Translations under genes and position numbers: made by a program | Source: DAOUFU01 sp034429275 | Lineage (GTDB): Bacteria; Chloroflexota; Anaerolineae; Aggregatilineales; Aggregatilineaceae | Direction of reading: 5' to 3' | Length of the DNA stretch: 22,628 bases | Assembly: GCA_034429275.1 (NCBI GenBank) | Contig: DAOUFU010000171.1 | Coordinates: 1-22,628 of the forward strand | In this document: in pieces, positions 15,267 to 22,628 of the stretch | How the letters are laid out: each line of letters opens with the position of its first letter | Position numbering within the stretch: the stretch's first letter is position 1 | The notes under the pieces: generated by a model | Database searches by the model: none | The model's input: the letters and a program-made list of their open reading frames with translations, nothing else | What the model was told of the DNA's origin: nothing

Positions 15267-16778
15267 ATGTTTGAAGTCCCTAGTCTGAGCGATCTCAATT
15301 TCGCCGCTACGCTGCCCGTTTCTCTCCTGGCACTTGGCGCGTGTGTTCTGCTGCTCGTGGATCTCTTCATTCCGCGCGATCGCAAGGTGCTCACCGTGTG
15401 GCTGGCGGTGGCAGGGCTGGTTGTCTCGCTGGTCTTGACCCTGCTGTCATTGGCGGGTGTGGTTGAACTGGGCAGCGGGCAAGAAGCCTTCTTTGGTATG
15501 TATGTGGCAGACCACTTCACCGACACGATCAATGTGGTGGTGTTGGTGACGGCGCTGCTGGGAATCATGGTGGCGTACGACTATCTCGAACGCACTAAAA
15601 TGCAGCGTGGCGAATACTACTACCTGATCATGTTCACCACTGTGGGCGTGATGTTTATGGGAGCCTCCGGTGATCTGGTGACGGTGTTCGTGGCGCTAGA
15701 GCTACTGTCCATCCCGCTGTACATCTTGAGTGGGTTCCGCCGCCCCCAGGAAGAATCAGAAGAAAGCGCGATGAAGTACTTTCTTCTGGGGGCGTTTGCA
15801 TCGAGCTTCCTGGTCTATGGTGTGGCCCTGATCTATGGGGCCACCGGGACAACCGATATTCAGGAAATCTGGCAGGCGGCAGAACGTATTGCAGCAGAAG
15901 AGGCCTCGTCGCGCTATTTGCTGCTGATTGGCGGGGGCCTGACAGTGGTCGGGCTGGCGTTCAAAGTAGCCGCGGTCCCGTTCCATATGTGGACGCCAGA
16001 CGTTTACCAGGGTGCGCCAACTTCGGCTGTGGCCTACATGAGCGTGGCAGCCAAAGCGGGCGGTTTTGCGGCGATGGTGCGCGTGTTGGGCGTGGGTATG
16101 GCTAACTTTGTATTGGACGGCAGTGGCGCAGCCTGGCAGGATACGATCTGGATTCTGGCTGTGGCCACGATGATTTTGGGGAATATAGTCGCAGTGGTCC
16201 AGAGCGATCTCAAGCGGCTGTTAGGGTATTCGAGCATCGCCCATGCAGGGTATCTGTTGATTGCAGTGGCGGCGGCGGGGACGGCTGGAGTGGCGGATGA
16301 AGCCGCGCGTGCAATCGCTATTTACCTGATGGCCTACACCTTCACCAATATCGGGGCATTTGCTGTTGTCATCGCGGTTGAGCGCGACGATGCCAGCAAT
16401 ACGGGTATGGACAGTATGCGTGGATTGGCTCGCTCGCAGCCGATGCTGGCGGCGGCGATGGCAATCTTCATGCTGAGCCTGACGGGTATCCCATTGACGG
16501 CTGGATTTATCGGGAAATGGTTTGTCTTCAAATCAGCTATCTCCGCTGATCTAGTGGGTGTGGCAGTGGTCGGTGTGGTCACCAGCCTGATCTCTGCATT
16601 CTACTATCTGCGGATCGTCTGGCTGATGTACTTTGAAGAGGGCGACGCATACGCGCGCACGCCGCGCCCGTTGGGCTGGGCTATTGGAATCTCGGCGGTA
16701 GGTACTGTCGTGTTGGGAGTCGTTCCCTACCTGTTGTGGGACTTCGCGCAGAAAATTGTCCTGGCAGCCATCCGCTAG
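15267..16778 (+). CDS. nuoN: NADH-quinone oxidoreductase subunit N
   Basis: NuoN (ND2 type) is the antiporter-like pump closest to NuoK. The 503-residue protein has the expected helices. It has E145 in FVALELLSIPLYILSGF and K233 in LAFKVAAVPFHMWTPDVYQG, followed by GAPTSAVAYMSVAAKAGGF. LLGYSSIAHAGYLLIAVA and TGIPLTAGFIGKWFVF are the later-half signatures. The start is supported by GGTGGAGA just upstream, 14 nt after the nuoM stop. It is the last gene of the operon; an intrinsic terminator begins 29 nt after its stop codon. Confidence 0.97.
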   Translation: MFEVPSLSDLNFAATLPVSLLALGACVLLLVDLFIPRDRKVLTVWLAVAGLVVSLVLTLLSLAGVVELGSGQEAFFGMYVADHFTDTINVVVLVTALLGIMVAYDYLERTKMQRGEYYYLIMFTTVGVMFMGASGDLVTVFVALELLSIPLYILSGFRRPQEESEESAMKYFLLGAFASSFLVYGVALIYGATGTTDIQEIWQAAERIAAEEASSRYLLLIGGGLTVVGLAFKVAAVPFHMWTPDVYQGAPTSAVAYMSVAAKAGGFAAMVRVLGVGMANFVLDGSGAAWQDTIWILAVATMILGNIVAVVQSDLKRLLGYSSIAHAGYLLIAVAAAGTAGVADEAARAIAIYLMAYTFTNIGAFAVVIAVERDDASNTGMDSMRGLARSQPMLAAAMAIFMLSLTGIPLTAGFIGKWFVFKSAISADLVGVAVVGVVTSLISAFYYLRIVWLMYFEEGDAYARTPRPLGWAIGISAVGTVVLGVVPYLLWDFAQKIVLAAIR

Positions 16779-16807
16779 TTGATTGCGGGAACGGAACCGA
16801 ATCCTGG

Positions 16808-16835
16808 AAAGGGCGGTCGAAGGGCTGCCCTTTTT
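16808..16835 (+). terminator. Intrinsic terminator of the nuo operon
   Basis: AAAGGGCGGTC (16808-16818) and GGCTGCCCTTT (16823-16833) pair over 11 positions (nine Watson-Crick, two G-U) around the loop GAAG. The U-run extends to 16835. It sits 29 nt after nuoN and before the next gene, so it fits the end of the nuo transcript. The remaining gap (16836-16955) holds no gene. A TATAAA at 16920-16925 and a TTGACG at 16904-16909 are too close together to form one promoter. Confidence 0.85.
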
Positions 16836-16955
16836 GCTGCGGGCAGAACGTTGGAATCGGACGGACTGAGGCCTCTAGCGATGGATAAGGCTCTGGCAGG
16901 GAATTGACGACTGGCTGTGTATAAAGACCAGCGCAGAGTGTAGGGAAAGCAGCGA

Positions 16956-17744
16956 ATGATGAGCGAGCAGCATTCAGAGAACCAGACGGTGACGCCTGTG
17001 GTGCCACTGGAAGAATATGGACAGCATTACTTTGAAAGCTATAACTACGCAGATCGTCCTCTGGGACGGTTCAGTATGTACTGGTTTGCACGGCGGTATT
17101 ATGCGGCACTGGTCCGGCGTTATACGACGCCGGGCAGCAGAGTGCTGGAAATGGGCTGCGGGTTGGGCCATTTGCTTGGCCTGCTGCAAGACGACTACCG
17201 GTGTGTGGGGATCGACATCGCCGAATACAGCATTGAGCAACTTAAGCGTAACGCCCCTAAAGCCGAAGGGTATGTGATGGATGCCACAGACCTTTCGCGG
17301 TTCGAGGCCGGGGCGTTCGGAGCCGTGGTTGCGCTCCACCTGGTCGAACACCTGCCTGATCCGGCAGGCACGATTCGGCAGGTGAACCGGATTCTTCAAC
17401 CGGGCGGGTTGTTCCTATTCGCAACGCCAAATCCTATCTACAGTTTGCGCCGGTTCAAAGATGTGCATACCGATGCCATCGGAAAAGACCCGACGCATAT
17501 CAATGTACAGCCGCCGCAGCAGTGGCGCACCTGGTGCATTGAAAACGGGTTTGAGATACTCCGCCATTTTGGTGATGGGTTGTGGGACGTGCCCTATTTT
17601 CGCTATGTGCCCAAACTGGTTCAGTTCGCAGTGTTAGGGTTGCCAGCGTTGTTCCAGGTGATCACACGTACAACCTGGACACCGCTGACTCTTGGCGTGA
17701 ACCAGATCGCTGTTACGCGCAAAACGCGGGAGGTGCTCTCATGA
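16956..17744 (+). CDS. Class I SAM-dependent methyltransferase
   Basis: The 262-residue protein has a Methyltransf_11/23-type fold: motif I VLEMGCGLG at 63-71, the acidic SAM-ribose residue D87 in GIDIAE, motif II-like DATDLS near 109-114, and post-II ALHLVEHLPDP at 126-136. It then has QPGGLFLFATPNP (148-160), typical of UbiE/glycan- or lipid-modifying methyltransferases. The C-terminal third has a hydrophobic stretch (221-237). The substrate is unknown. An AGGGAAAG site precedes tandem ATG codons at 16956 and 16959; either may be used. Its stop overlaps the next start in ATGA, so it is probably co-translated with the short-chain dehydrogenase. Confidence 0.9.
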   Translation: MMSEQHSENQTVTPVVPLEEYGQHYFESYNYADRPLGRFSMYWFARRYYAALVRRYTTPGSRVLEMGCGLGHLLGLLQDDYRCVGIDIAEYSIEQLKRNAPKAEGYVMDATDLSRFEAGAFGAVVALHLVEHLPDPAGTIRQVNRILQPGGLFLFATPNPIYSLRRFKDVHTDAIGKDPTHINVQPPQQWRTWCIENGFEILRHFGDGLWDVPYFRYVPKLVQFAVLGLPALFQVITRTTWTPLTLGVNQIAVTRKTREVLS

Positions 17745-18652
17745 GGTGGGGACAACCTTTAGCCTGGGCGGGTATACTGGGCGGCGGAGCCTACTGGCTG
17801 GCGCGCTACCTGCGACCTCGGCACTCCACGCTGGTGTTGAATGAAAAGGTCGTGTTGATCACCGGGGCTTCGTCGGGAATCGGGCGTTCGCTGGCCTATG
17901 CTTTTGCACGACGCGCGGCCAGGTTGGTTCTTGTGGCACGCAACGGTGAGCGGTTGGAAGCGGTGCGCCGCGAGGTTGAACCGTTCACTTCCGAAGTCAT
18001 GGTCATTCAGGCAGATATCACCCAAGATGATGACCTTCAGACAGTGGTTACCAGAGCGTTGGAACGTTTTGGCCGAATCGACATCCTGGTTAATAACGCC
18101 GGCGTGTCGATGGGTGGCCCGTTGACGGAACACGATCCTTCGCGGCTGGATACCCTGATTCGGACCAATCTTTGGGCGGCAATTCGGCTTACACAGCTCG
18201 TGCTACCGCAGATGCTGCGCAACCACCACGGGTACGTCATGAACGTTGGATCGATGCTGGGGCGGGCTGTCTCGCCACAGTTTTCGGCTTACGGTGCGAC
18301 TAAAGCCGGGCTGGCTTATTTCACCGATGCATTGCGCCGCGAACTGGCGGGCACAGGGGTTCATCTCACCTATGTGATGCCGGGCTGGACCTCGACCGAC
18401 ATGATCAACCCCGATATCGAGGAATTGGGCAAGCGCTATGGCCTGGCCGTCGAACACCCAGACTATGTGGCTGAGCGGGCAGTATTGGGGCTGGTGCATG
18501 GTGCGCACGATGTGATGTTGGGTGGGCGGCTGGCTCAACTCGGCGTGCTGGCGGAACGCTATTTTCCGATCGGCGTGCGCATTTACTGGCGCATCATGAT
18601 GACGCCTGAGTGGGTTGACACGATGAAACAAATTGGCAACAACCGGCATTAA
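17741..18652 (+). CDS. Membrane-anchored short-chain dehydrogenase/reductase (SDR)
   Basis: The 303-residue protein is a classical-type SDR with an N-terminal membrane anchor (about 6-22). The Rossmann dinucleotide motif TGASSGIG is at 41-48 and NNAG at 118-121. The catalytic set is N143, S171, Y184 and K188 (SAYGATKAG). R67 after the second strand (VARNGERL) suggests NADP(H) preference. ATG 17741 is supported by GGGAGG 7 nt upstream and by the 4-nt ATGA overlap with the methyltransferase. The frame stays open farther upstream, but only as a shadow of that gene. The pair could modify a membrane lipid or isoprenoid; this is inference. It converges on the Nudix gene with a 17-bp gap and no visible terminator. 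Confidence 0.9.
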   Translation: MRWGQPLAWAGILGGGAYWLARYLRPRHSTLVLNEKVVLITGASSGIGRSLAYAFARRAARLVLVARNGERLEAVRREVEPFTSEVMVIQADITQDDDLQTVVTRALERFGRIDILVNNAGVSMGGPLTEHDPSRLDTLIRTNLWAAIRLTQLVLPQMLRNHHGYVMNVGSMLGRAVSPQFSAYGATKAGLAYFTDALRRELAGTGVHLTYVMPGWTSTDMINPDIEELGKRYGLAVEHPDYVAERAVLGLVHGAHDVMLGGRLAQLGVLAERYFPIGVRIYWRIMMTPEWVDTMKQIGNNRH

Positions 18653-18669
18653 CCGGTTGAAAAGGTCCC

Positions 18670-19176
18670 TCAGACTGTTTTACCGGATTTCCATCTGGCA
18701 ATCAGGCGCTGTGTGCTTGCGAATGCCAGCTCCGGCAAAGGGTCATCGCGGCTCAACCAGAGCAGTTGGTCAACATCATCTTGTGGGGTCGCTGTGCCGG
18801 TCACAATGCGGCCTGCAAAGCAGATGACAATCGATGCGCCAGATGTCCCGCTGCCTCCGGTAACATTGATCAACTCTGTGATTTCGACCTCCAGGCCGGT
18901 TTCCTCACGCACCTCGCGCGCGGCAGCAGCGCGCGGGTCTTCACCATCATCGATATAGCCTGCCGGCAGTGCCCACTTTCCCTTTTCTGGATTCATGGCA
19001 CGGCGTACCAACAACACGCGCTCTTGATGCTCAATGAACACGACCGCGGCTACTTTGGGGTCTGGAAAGTGGACAAAACCGCATGCCGGGCAGGTGCGGC
19101 GGATGTGCCCGAATACCTGTCGATCCTCCATTGTGTGGCCGCAAACCTGGCAAAAATTCACGGGAGGACGGTTCAT
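18670..19176 (-). CDS. Nudix hydrolase with N-terminal zinc ribbon (NUDT12/NudC-like layout)
   Basis: The 168-residue protein begins with a four-Cys zinc ribbon (C9, C12, C29, C32) followed by a Nudix domain. The Nudix box at 73-95 is perfect: G73-x5-E79-x7-R87-E88-V89-x-E91-E92-x-G94-L95. It should hydrolyse a nucleoside diphosphate derivative. The zinc ribbon recalls NADH pyrophosphatases, but the protein is shorter and the specific NudC motif (SQPWPFPxS) is absent, so the substrate is open. The start at 19176 has AAGGGG 6 nt upstream and overlaps the stop of the anti-sigma-like gene in ATGA. An ATG 27 nt farther upstream is possible but less well supported. Confidence 0.9.
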   Translation of the reverse strand: MNRPPVNFCQVCGHTMEDRQVFGHIRRTCPACGFVHFPDPKVAAVVFIEHQERVLLVRRAMNPEKGKWALPAGYIDDGEDPRAAAAREVREETGLEVEITELINVTGGSGTSGASIVICFAGRIVTGTATPQDDVDQLLWLSRDDPLPELAFASTQRLIARWKSGKTV

Positions 19177-20306
19177 GAATGGCCCCTTTTCCACCCGATC
19201 CATCCGATTCCCAGCGAAAGCACCAGGGACGCGATGCCGATGATTGCCAGTCCCGGCAGCTCTCGTGGAATACCCCGATCACTGAGCGCGCGCTGCTGCA
19301 TTTGCACAGTGGCAGCCGGGCTGGGCAGAGCCGCGGCAGTAACTGAGGGTGTCGCCAGGAGTGCCCGCGTAGGTGTAGCAGCCAGGTCTTTTTCGGCGGG
19401 TACAAGGGTGGCTGTCGCGGCAGGCATTGCAGCATCTGCCATCACGCCGGGTACTGCAGCGCCGCTTACTCCGGCGTCCATAGTATTCGCAGTGCCATCA
19501 CTGATTGCTCCTTCCTCGCTCCATGTCGACGACTCTGACTCGCTTCCGAGCGAGGCAGGAGGCGCTGCCGCCTGCATCTCCAGCATAGCATCGGGCTGAG
19601 GGGGGGCTACAGCAGCGGGTAGGGCAGTGGCCTGGGCCGAGGGCACAACAGCGCCTAACATAGGTTGTGCTCCAGGCGCACCGCCGGTTTGGTTGGCGGC
19701 TTCCTCACCAAACAACTGCACTTCGCCGGAGGGTACAGGCATTTGCTCAACAACAGTCGGTTGGTTCGTGTTTGTACTCTGACCAAAGTCCCCACGGGCT
19801 TCTGTTGCTGGCAGAGTCGGAGTGGCGGATAGGCGGGCAAAACCCTCCGTATTCAGCGTGGGGTTGGAGATCACCGGCGAGACTGTTACCGATGGGGCGG
19901 CAGTGACATAGGATGCTACCTCGTCGCGAGGAGCACTCAGGTGGGCGTCCTGCGCGGATGGATTCGCGCTCAGCAGTCCGACGGCGATCAGGATGACTGA
20001 TGCGGCGGCACCCAGCGCGCCCGATGCCTGCAACAGCACCGGTGAGGTGAGCGCCCGTTTCCACCACATCGGGCGGCGTCCGTAGACTGCCGGATCGAGC
20101 GTGAAATCGCGCGGCGCGTGCAGCCTGGGCAGCCCATGAAGCAGGCCAATCGTCTGGCGCAGCGACTCCAGCTCTGCACGCAAGGTCGCGTCAGAAGCCA
20201 ACCGGCGTTCGAGCGCGGCGCGATCTGGATCGGCTAACTCTCCATCAAGATAGGCTGAGAGCAGTTCCAGATCGGATTCGTTCGGGATGTTGGCTGTATC
20301 GCGCAT
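19173..20306 (-). CDS. Anti-sigma-factor-like two-pass membrane protein without zinc ligands
   Basis: The 377-residue protein starts with a cytoplasmic domain (about 10-52, ELLSAYLDGELADPDRAA) that aligns with the zf-HC2/anti-sigma zinc-finger fold. The His and both Cys of the usual LEAHLAxCPAC segment are replaced (R35, D39 and L42 in LERRLASDATLRAEL), so no metal site remains. A first TM spans about 88-113. A roughly 235-residue Ala/Pro/Thr/Ser-rich, low-complexity external region follows. A second TM (about 352-373) ends in KRGHS. ATG 20306 lies 32 nt after the sigma gene stop; its Shine-Dalgarno (AGGAAA) is distant. The frame is open farther upstream, but that part overlaps the sigma gene and is not family-like. 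Confidence 0.82.
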   Translation of the reverse strand: MRDTANIPNESDLELLSAYLDGELADPDRAALERRLASDATLRAELESLRQTIGLLHGLPRLHAPRDFTLDPAVYGRRPMWWKRALTSPVLLQASGALGAAASVILIAVGLLSANPSAQDAHLSAPRDEVASYVTAAPSVTVSPVISNPTLNTEGFARLSATPTLPATEARGDFGQSTNTNQPTVVEQMPVPSGEVQLFGEEAANQTGGAPGAQPMLGAVVPSAQATALPAAVAPPQPDAMLEMQAAAPPASLGSESESSTWSEEGAISDGTANTMDAGVSGAAVPGVMADAAMPAATATLVPAEKDLAATPTRALLATPSVTAAALPSPAATVQMQQRALSDRGIPRELPGLAIIGIASLVLSLGIGWIGWKRGHS

Positions 20307-20338
20307 GATTGTATAGCCAGTTTCCTGACTTGCCAGGC

Positions 20339-20956
20339 TCACAAGGGTTTTTCGTCTACATCCATGAGACGGTATTCGGCAGGTAAAAGTTCCCGTACTT
20401 CCTGCAGGCAATCGCGGAGGCGAACGCGCGCCCGGCTGAGACGGGATTTCACAGTCCCTAGTGCCAGGCCGGTGATCTCGGCGATAACCTGGTAGGAACA
20501 TCCTTCGACATCGGACAATACGGCGATGACGCGCTGGTTATCTGGCAAGGCATTCAAGCAGTCCTGGATGGCCATGTTAAGCTCGTGGCGCAGAAAGGAT
20601 TGCTCTGGACCTTCCGGATCACTGTGCAGGTGGAGACTATTCACCGCCTGAGATGTTTCGTCATGCAGGTCGTCGAGCGAGGACGCCGGATGACGTTGGC
20701 GGCGGCGATACTCATCGTAGCACGCATTGGTGACAATGCGCAGCAACCAGGGGCGGAAGTTCTCTCCGCGAAACTGGTGCAGCTTGCGAAAGGCGGAGAT
20801 AAACGCATCCTGGACAGCATCGGCAGCAGCGTCGGGTTCACCCATGAGGCGATACGCCACGGTGTAGGCACTATCCTGGTGGCGCAGCACCAGCTGGTTG
20901 AACGCCTCGATGTCACCGCGTTGTGCGGCGGCGATCAAGCTGCTGTCGTCATTCAT
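20339..20956 (-). CDS. ECF-type RNA polymerase sigma factor
   Basis: The 205-residue protein has only sigma regions 2 and 4. Region 2 is at about 8-88, with AYRLMGEPDAAADAVQDAFI, then FRPWLLRIVTNACYDEYRRR. Region 4 is at about 130-185, with ALPDNQRVIAVLSDVEG, then the helix-turn-helix YQVIAEITGLALGTVKSRLSRAR. The pattern is that of RpoE/SigW-like extracytoplasmic function sigma factors. The linker (89-125) is longer than in short ECF factors. It is the first gene of the sigma/anti-sigma/Nudix operon and is probably held by the membrane protein encoded next. A GCAGG lies about 9 nt upstream of the start. It is divergent from tRNA-Leu with 67 bp between them. No autoregulatory ECF promoter could be recognised. 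Confidence 0.93.
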   Translation of the reverse strand: MNDDSSLIAAAQRGDIEAFNQLVLRHQDSAYTVAYRLMGEPDAAADAVQDAFISAFRKLHQFRGENFRPWLLRIVTNACYDEYRRRQRHPASSLDDLHDETSQAVNSLHLHSDPEGPEQSFLRHELNMAIQDCLNALPDNQRVIAVLSDVEGCSYQVIAEITGLALGTVKSRLSRARVRLRDCLQEVRELLPAEYRLMDVDEKPL

Positions 20957-20984
20957 TGAGAAGAGCCTGCCCGGTCATACGCCA

Positions 20985-21013
20985 TTGACGGATCGCTCAA
21001 AACAGCCTATACT
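20985..21013 (+). promoter_or_regulatory. Promoter of tRNA-Leu
   Basis: TTGACG (20985-20990) and TATACT (21008-21013) each match consensus at 5 of 6 positions and are separated by exactly 17 bp. The tRNA begins 10 nt after the -10 element, so the predicted transcript start is only a few bases upstream of the mature 5' end. This is the best sigma-70-type promoter in the window. Confidence 0.8.
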
Positions 21014-21023
21014 TGTGCTCATT

Positions 21024-21110
<87 letters not shown>

Positions 21111-21140
21111 GGGTGCGCAATCGCGCAAAGCCACCAAAAT

Positions 21141-21168
21141 CGGGCTGCTGATGGGCAAGCCCGCTTTT
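21141..21168 (+). terminator. Likely terminator of tRNA-Leu
   Basis: CGGGCT (21141-21146) pairs with AGCCCG (21158-21163) across an 11-nt loop and is followed by CTTTTCATTT. The stem is only 6 bp but GC-rich. Its position 30 nt after the tRNA suits an intrinsic terminator. Confidence 0.6.
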
Positions 21169-21259
21169 CATTTCCGGCAAGAACAGCAAATGTTGACCAA
21201 TCCCCACCTGACGGATTATAACAGGGAGCAACCATAGTTTCCAGGCAGGGTGAGTGCGT

Positions 21260-21652
21260 ATGAGCAGGCGACATTTCGGTTCACTGCTGATCGGGGTCTT
21301 GATTGGACTGGCGGTGGGGGTATACCTGGGCTGGGAGCAGTTTCCGGTCGAGTATACGAACAGCTGACTCGAAGCCTTGGCTCCGGCATACCAGGAAGAA
21401 TATACCGTCATGGTGGCGGATGGCTACCTGTACGATCGAGATGAAGTGGCGGCAGTTAACCGCCTGCAGCCGCTCAACAAAAGCAACGTGTTTGATTTTG
21501 TGCAGGACTTGACCGAACGATATATCAGCCAGAGCAACGTACCCAACATCCCTTCGCTGGTAGCGCTCTCCGAGGCATTCGGTCGTTTGACGCCTATCAT
21601 GGAAATTTACCGCCAGACTCCTGTGCCGACTGTACAACCTGCTGGACAATAG
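21260..21652 (+). pseudogene. Membrane-anchored protein of unknown function, interrupted by in-frame TGA
   Basis: From ATG 21260 (AGGGTGAG just upstream) the frame encodes a start, an N-terminal TM (about 7-23, LLIGVLIGLAVGVYLGW) and PVEYTNS. It then meets TGA at 21365-21367 (codon 36). The same frame continues without a further stop to TAG at 21650-21652 and encodes a helical segment (QEEYTVMVADGYLYDRDEV). That segment aligns with the same part of the next gene (QEDYIVAVALSYAHNQDL), with equal spacing from the Asn before the stop. The full product would be about 130 residues. Both sides of the TGA are therefore one gene. It may be a recent nonsense mutation, a sequencing error or a read-through product. 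A TTG at 21377 could restart translation, but without the anchor. Function is unknown. Confidence 0.75.
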
Positions 21653-21658
21653 GCCAAC

Positions 21659-22558
21659 ATGACGCCTGCAAATCCTCAACACCATTCTGAGGGGGGTATT
21701 GCCTGGATCGCGCTGCTGATCGGCGTGGCCATGGGTATCGGCCTGGGCTTGACTTACACCTGGGAGATCGATCCTGTTGTCGAGCGAAATACCGCGCCCT
21801 GGCAGTTGAGTGCTGCTGCCCAGGAAGATTACATCGTTGCAGTTGCTCTCAGCTATGCGCATAACCAGGACCTGAACCTGGCATTCAATCGCCTGCTCGC
21901 ACTGCGCCCAGATAAAGAGGTGTGGAGCCTGGTGGCAGAGACGGCCTGTAACCGTGTCAAGACCGGCAAGACAGTGACCAACAGCGATATTCGTGTAATC
22001 CGTGCCCTGGAGCAGTTGTATCGGCCCCAGGGCGCGACCGGATGCGCCGATGGTCTTTATGCGGTGCCCGCAACCCTGATTTACAATACGCCAACACCTG
22101 CGATCACAGAAGCGCCCACACTGACGCCGCCAGCAACCAAGACTCCGACGCCCCCGCTTCCGACTAGTACGCCACAGGCAGCCACACCGACACGCACCCC
22201 TTCACCTACAGGGACGTATATCCTGGCGCGGCTCAATGCGTTTTGTGATCCTGAACTCGATGGGGTGATTGAAGTGCGGGTGTATGATCGATTGGGACAG
22301 GGTGTGCCCGGTGTGCCGGTGACGTTCTCGTGGACGGGGAACCAGTCCGATCGCGCGTTCACCGGGTTGAAGCCCAGCCGTGGGCCAGGCTTCGCTGATT
22401 TCGATATGCAAGGCGATTATGCCTACAGGGTATCGATCCCAGATTTGCTGTCCGAGGTACGCGCGGTGGAGCCGGTGCCCTGTGAGGCGGTCACGGACAG
22501 TGGCACAGTGACTACCACGACTTCTTACCGGATCGATTTTCAGCAGCAGGCCAACTAG
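21659..22558 (+). CDS. Membrane-anchored surface protein with Pro/Thr-rich linker and C-terminal beta domain
   Basis: The 299-residue protein has a short cytoplasmic N-terminus and one TM (13-33, IAWIALLIGVAMGIGLGLTY). A helical domain (about 52-122) is shared with the preceding gene. The Thr/Pro linker (143-185, rich in TPTP and TPPAT) is typical of cell-surface proteins. A C-terminal segment (186-297) looks like an Ig/carboxypeptidase-regulatory-like beta sandwich (EVRVYDRLGQGVPGVPVTFSW), with Cys196 and Cys275 possibly pairing. It should be anchored in the membrane and face outward. The start follows the preceding stop by 6 nt with AGG upstream, so the two paralogues are one operon. I do not recognise a named family and assign no function. 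Confidence 0.8.
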   Translation: MTPANPQHHSEGGIAWIALLIGVAMGIGLGLTYTWEIDPVVERNTAPWQLSAAAQEDYIVAVALSYAHNQDLNLAFNRLLALRPDKEVWSLVAETACNRVKTGKTVTNSDIRVIRALEQLYRPQGATGCADGLYAVPATLIYNTPTPAITEAPTLTPPATKTPTPPLPTSTPQAATPTRTPSPTGTYILARLNAFCDPELDGVIEVRVYDRLGQGVPGVPVTFSWTGNQSDRAFTGLKPSRGPGFADFDMQGDYAYRVSIPDLLSEVRAVEPVPCEAVTDSGTVTTTTSYRIDFQQQAN

Positions 22559-22580
22559 AAATTTCCCCTTTGGGGGATTT
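22559..22580 (+). terminator. Weak terminator-like hairpin
   Basis: AAAT and CCCC (22559-22568) pair with GGGG and ATTT (22573-22580) around a short loop, with unpaired bases inside the stem. No clean U-run follows. The position immediately after the stop of the last gene is suggestive, but the structure is weak. The remaining 48 bases of the window hold nothing recognisable. Confidence 0.3.
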
Positions 22581-22628
22581 GTGGATGTATTTCTCGGAGA
22601 AATAGCGCGGGCGCGATCATTTTTTGAT

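Noticed and set aside
16904..16925. TTGACG...TATAAA as a promoter for the methyltransferase gene
   Set aside because: The spacer is only 10 bp, too short for a sigma-70-type promoter. No better partner was found for either element.
20307..20501. A 65-residue N-terminal extension of the anti-sigma-like protein
   Set aside because: It overlaps the sigma factor gene, has a Pro/Arg/Ser-rich composition unlike the family, and the ATG at 20306 begins at the natural domain edge.
21365..21367. Selenocysteine at the in-frame TGA
   Set aside because: The aligned position in the paralogue is an ordinary residue, no SECIS-like hairpin stands out just after the codon, and no redox motif surrounds it. 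Mutation or sequencing error is simpler.

Overview
The window holds a complete 14-subunit respiratory complex I (NADH:quinone oxidoreductase) operon, nuoA to nuoN, on the + strand at about 383-16778. It lies just downstream of the 3' end of a 5S rRNA gene. Gene order, the protein sequences and the Pro/Thr-rich linkers of the surface proteins point to a Chloroflexota bacterium, probably Anaerolineae-like. This is a judgement from recognition of the families, not a database result.

Layout. (1) 1-90 is the end of a 5S rRNA. (2) 94-382 is a gene-free leader with a short direct repeat and a candidate promoter. (3) 383-16778 carries nuoA, B, C, D, E, a GNAT acetyltransferase, then nuoF, G, H, I, J, K, L, M, N, all on one strand with short gaps or overlaps. 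A clear intrinsic terminator follows at 16808-16835. The Fe-S, FMN, quinone-site and proton-channel motifs I looked for are present, so the complex should be functional. (4) 16956-18652 is a translationally coupled pair, a SAM methyltransferase and a membrane-anchored short-chain dehydrogenase. (5) 18670-20956, on the - strand, is an ECF sigma factor, a two-pass anti-sigma-like membrane protein and a Nudix hydrolase. (6) 21024-21110 is tRNA-Leu(CAA) with its own strong promoter and a likely terminator. (7) 21260-22558 is a tandem pair of paralogous membrane-anchored proteins. The first has an in-frame TGA stop.

The most unusual feature is nuoJ. Its membrane core is intact but is split between TM4 and TM5 by about 200 residues that form two tandem DUF4397-like beta domains. 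By topology and by the usual location of this family they should sit on the outer face of complex I. Other points of interest are the GNAT gene stop/start-coupled to nuoF, a His-rich loop and an acidic loop in NuoL, a strong hairpin and a perfect palindrome in the nuoK-nuoL gap, an anti-sigma domain that has lost all its zinc ligands, and the nonsense codon in the penultimate gene.

Refined starts that differ from the longest open frame are given for nuoA, B, E, F, G, H, I, the SDR, the Nudix gene and the anti-sigma gene. They rest on Shine-Dalgarno spacing, ATGA overlaps and expected family N-termini.
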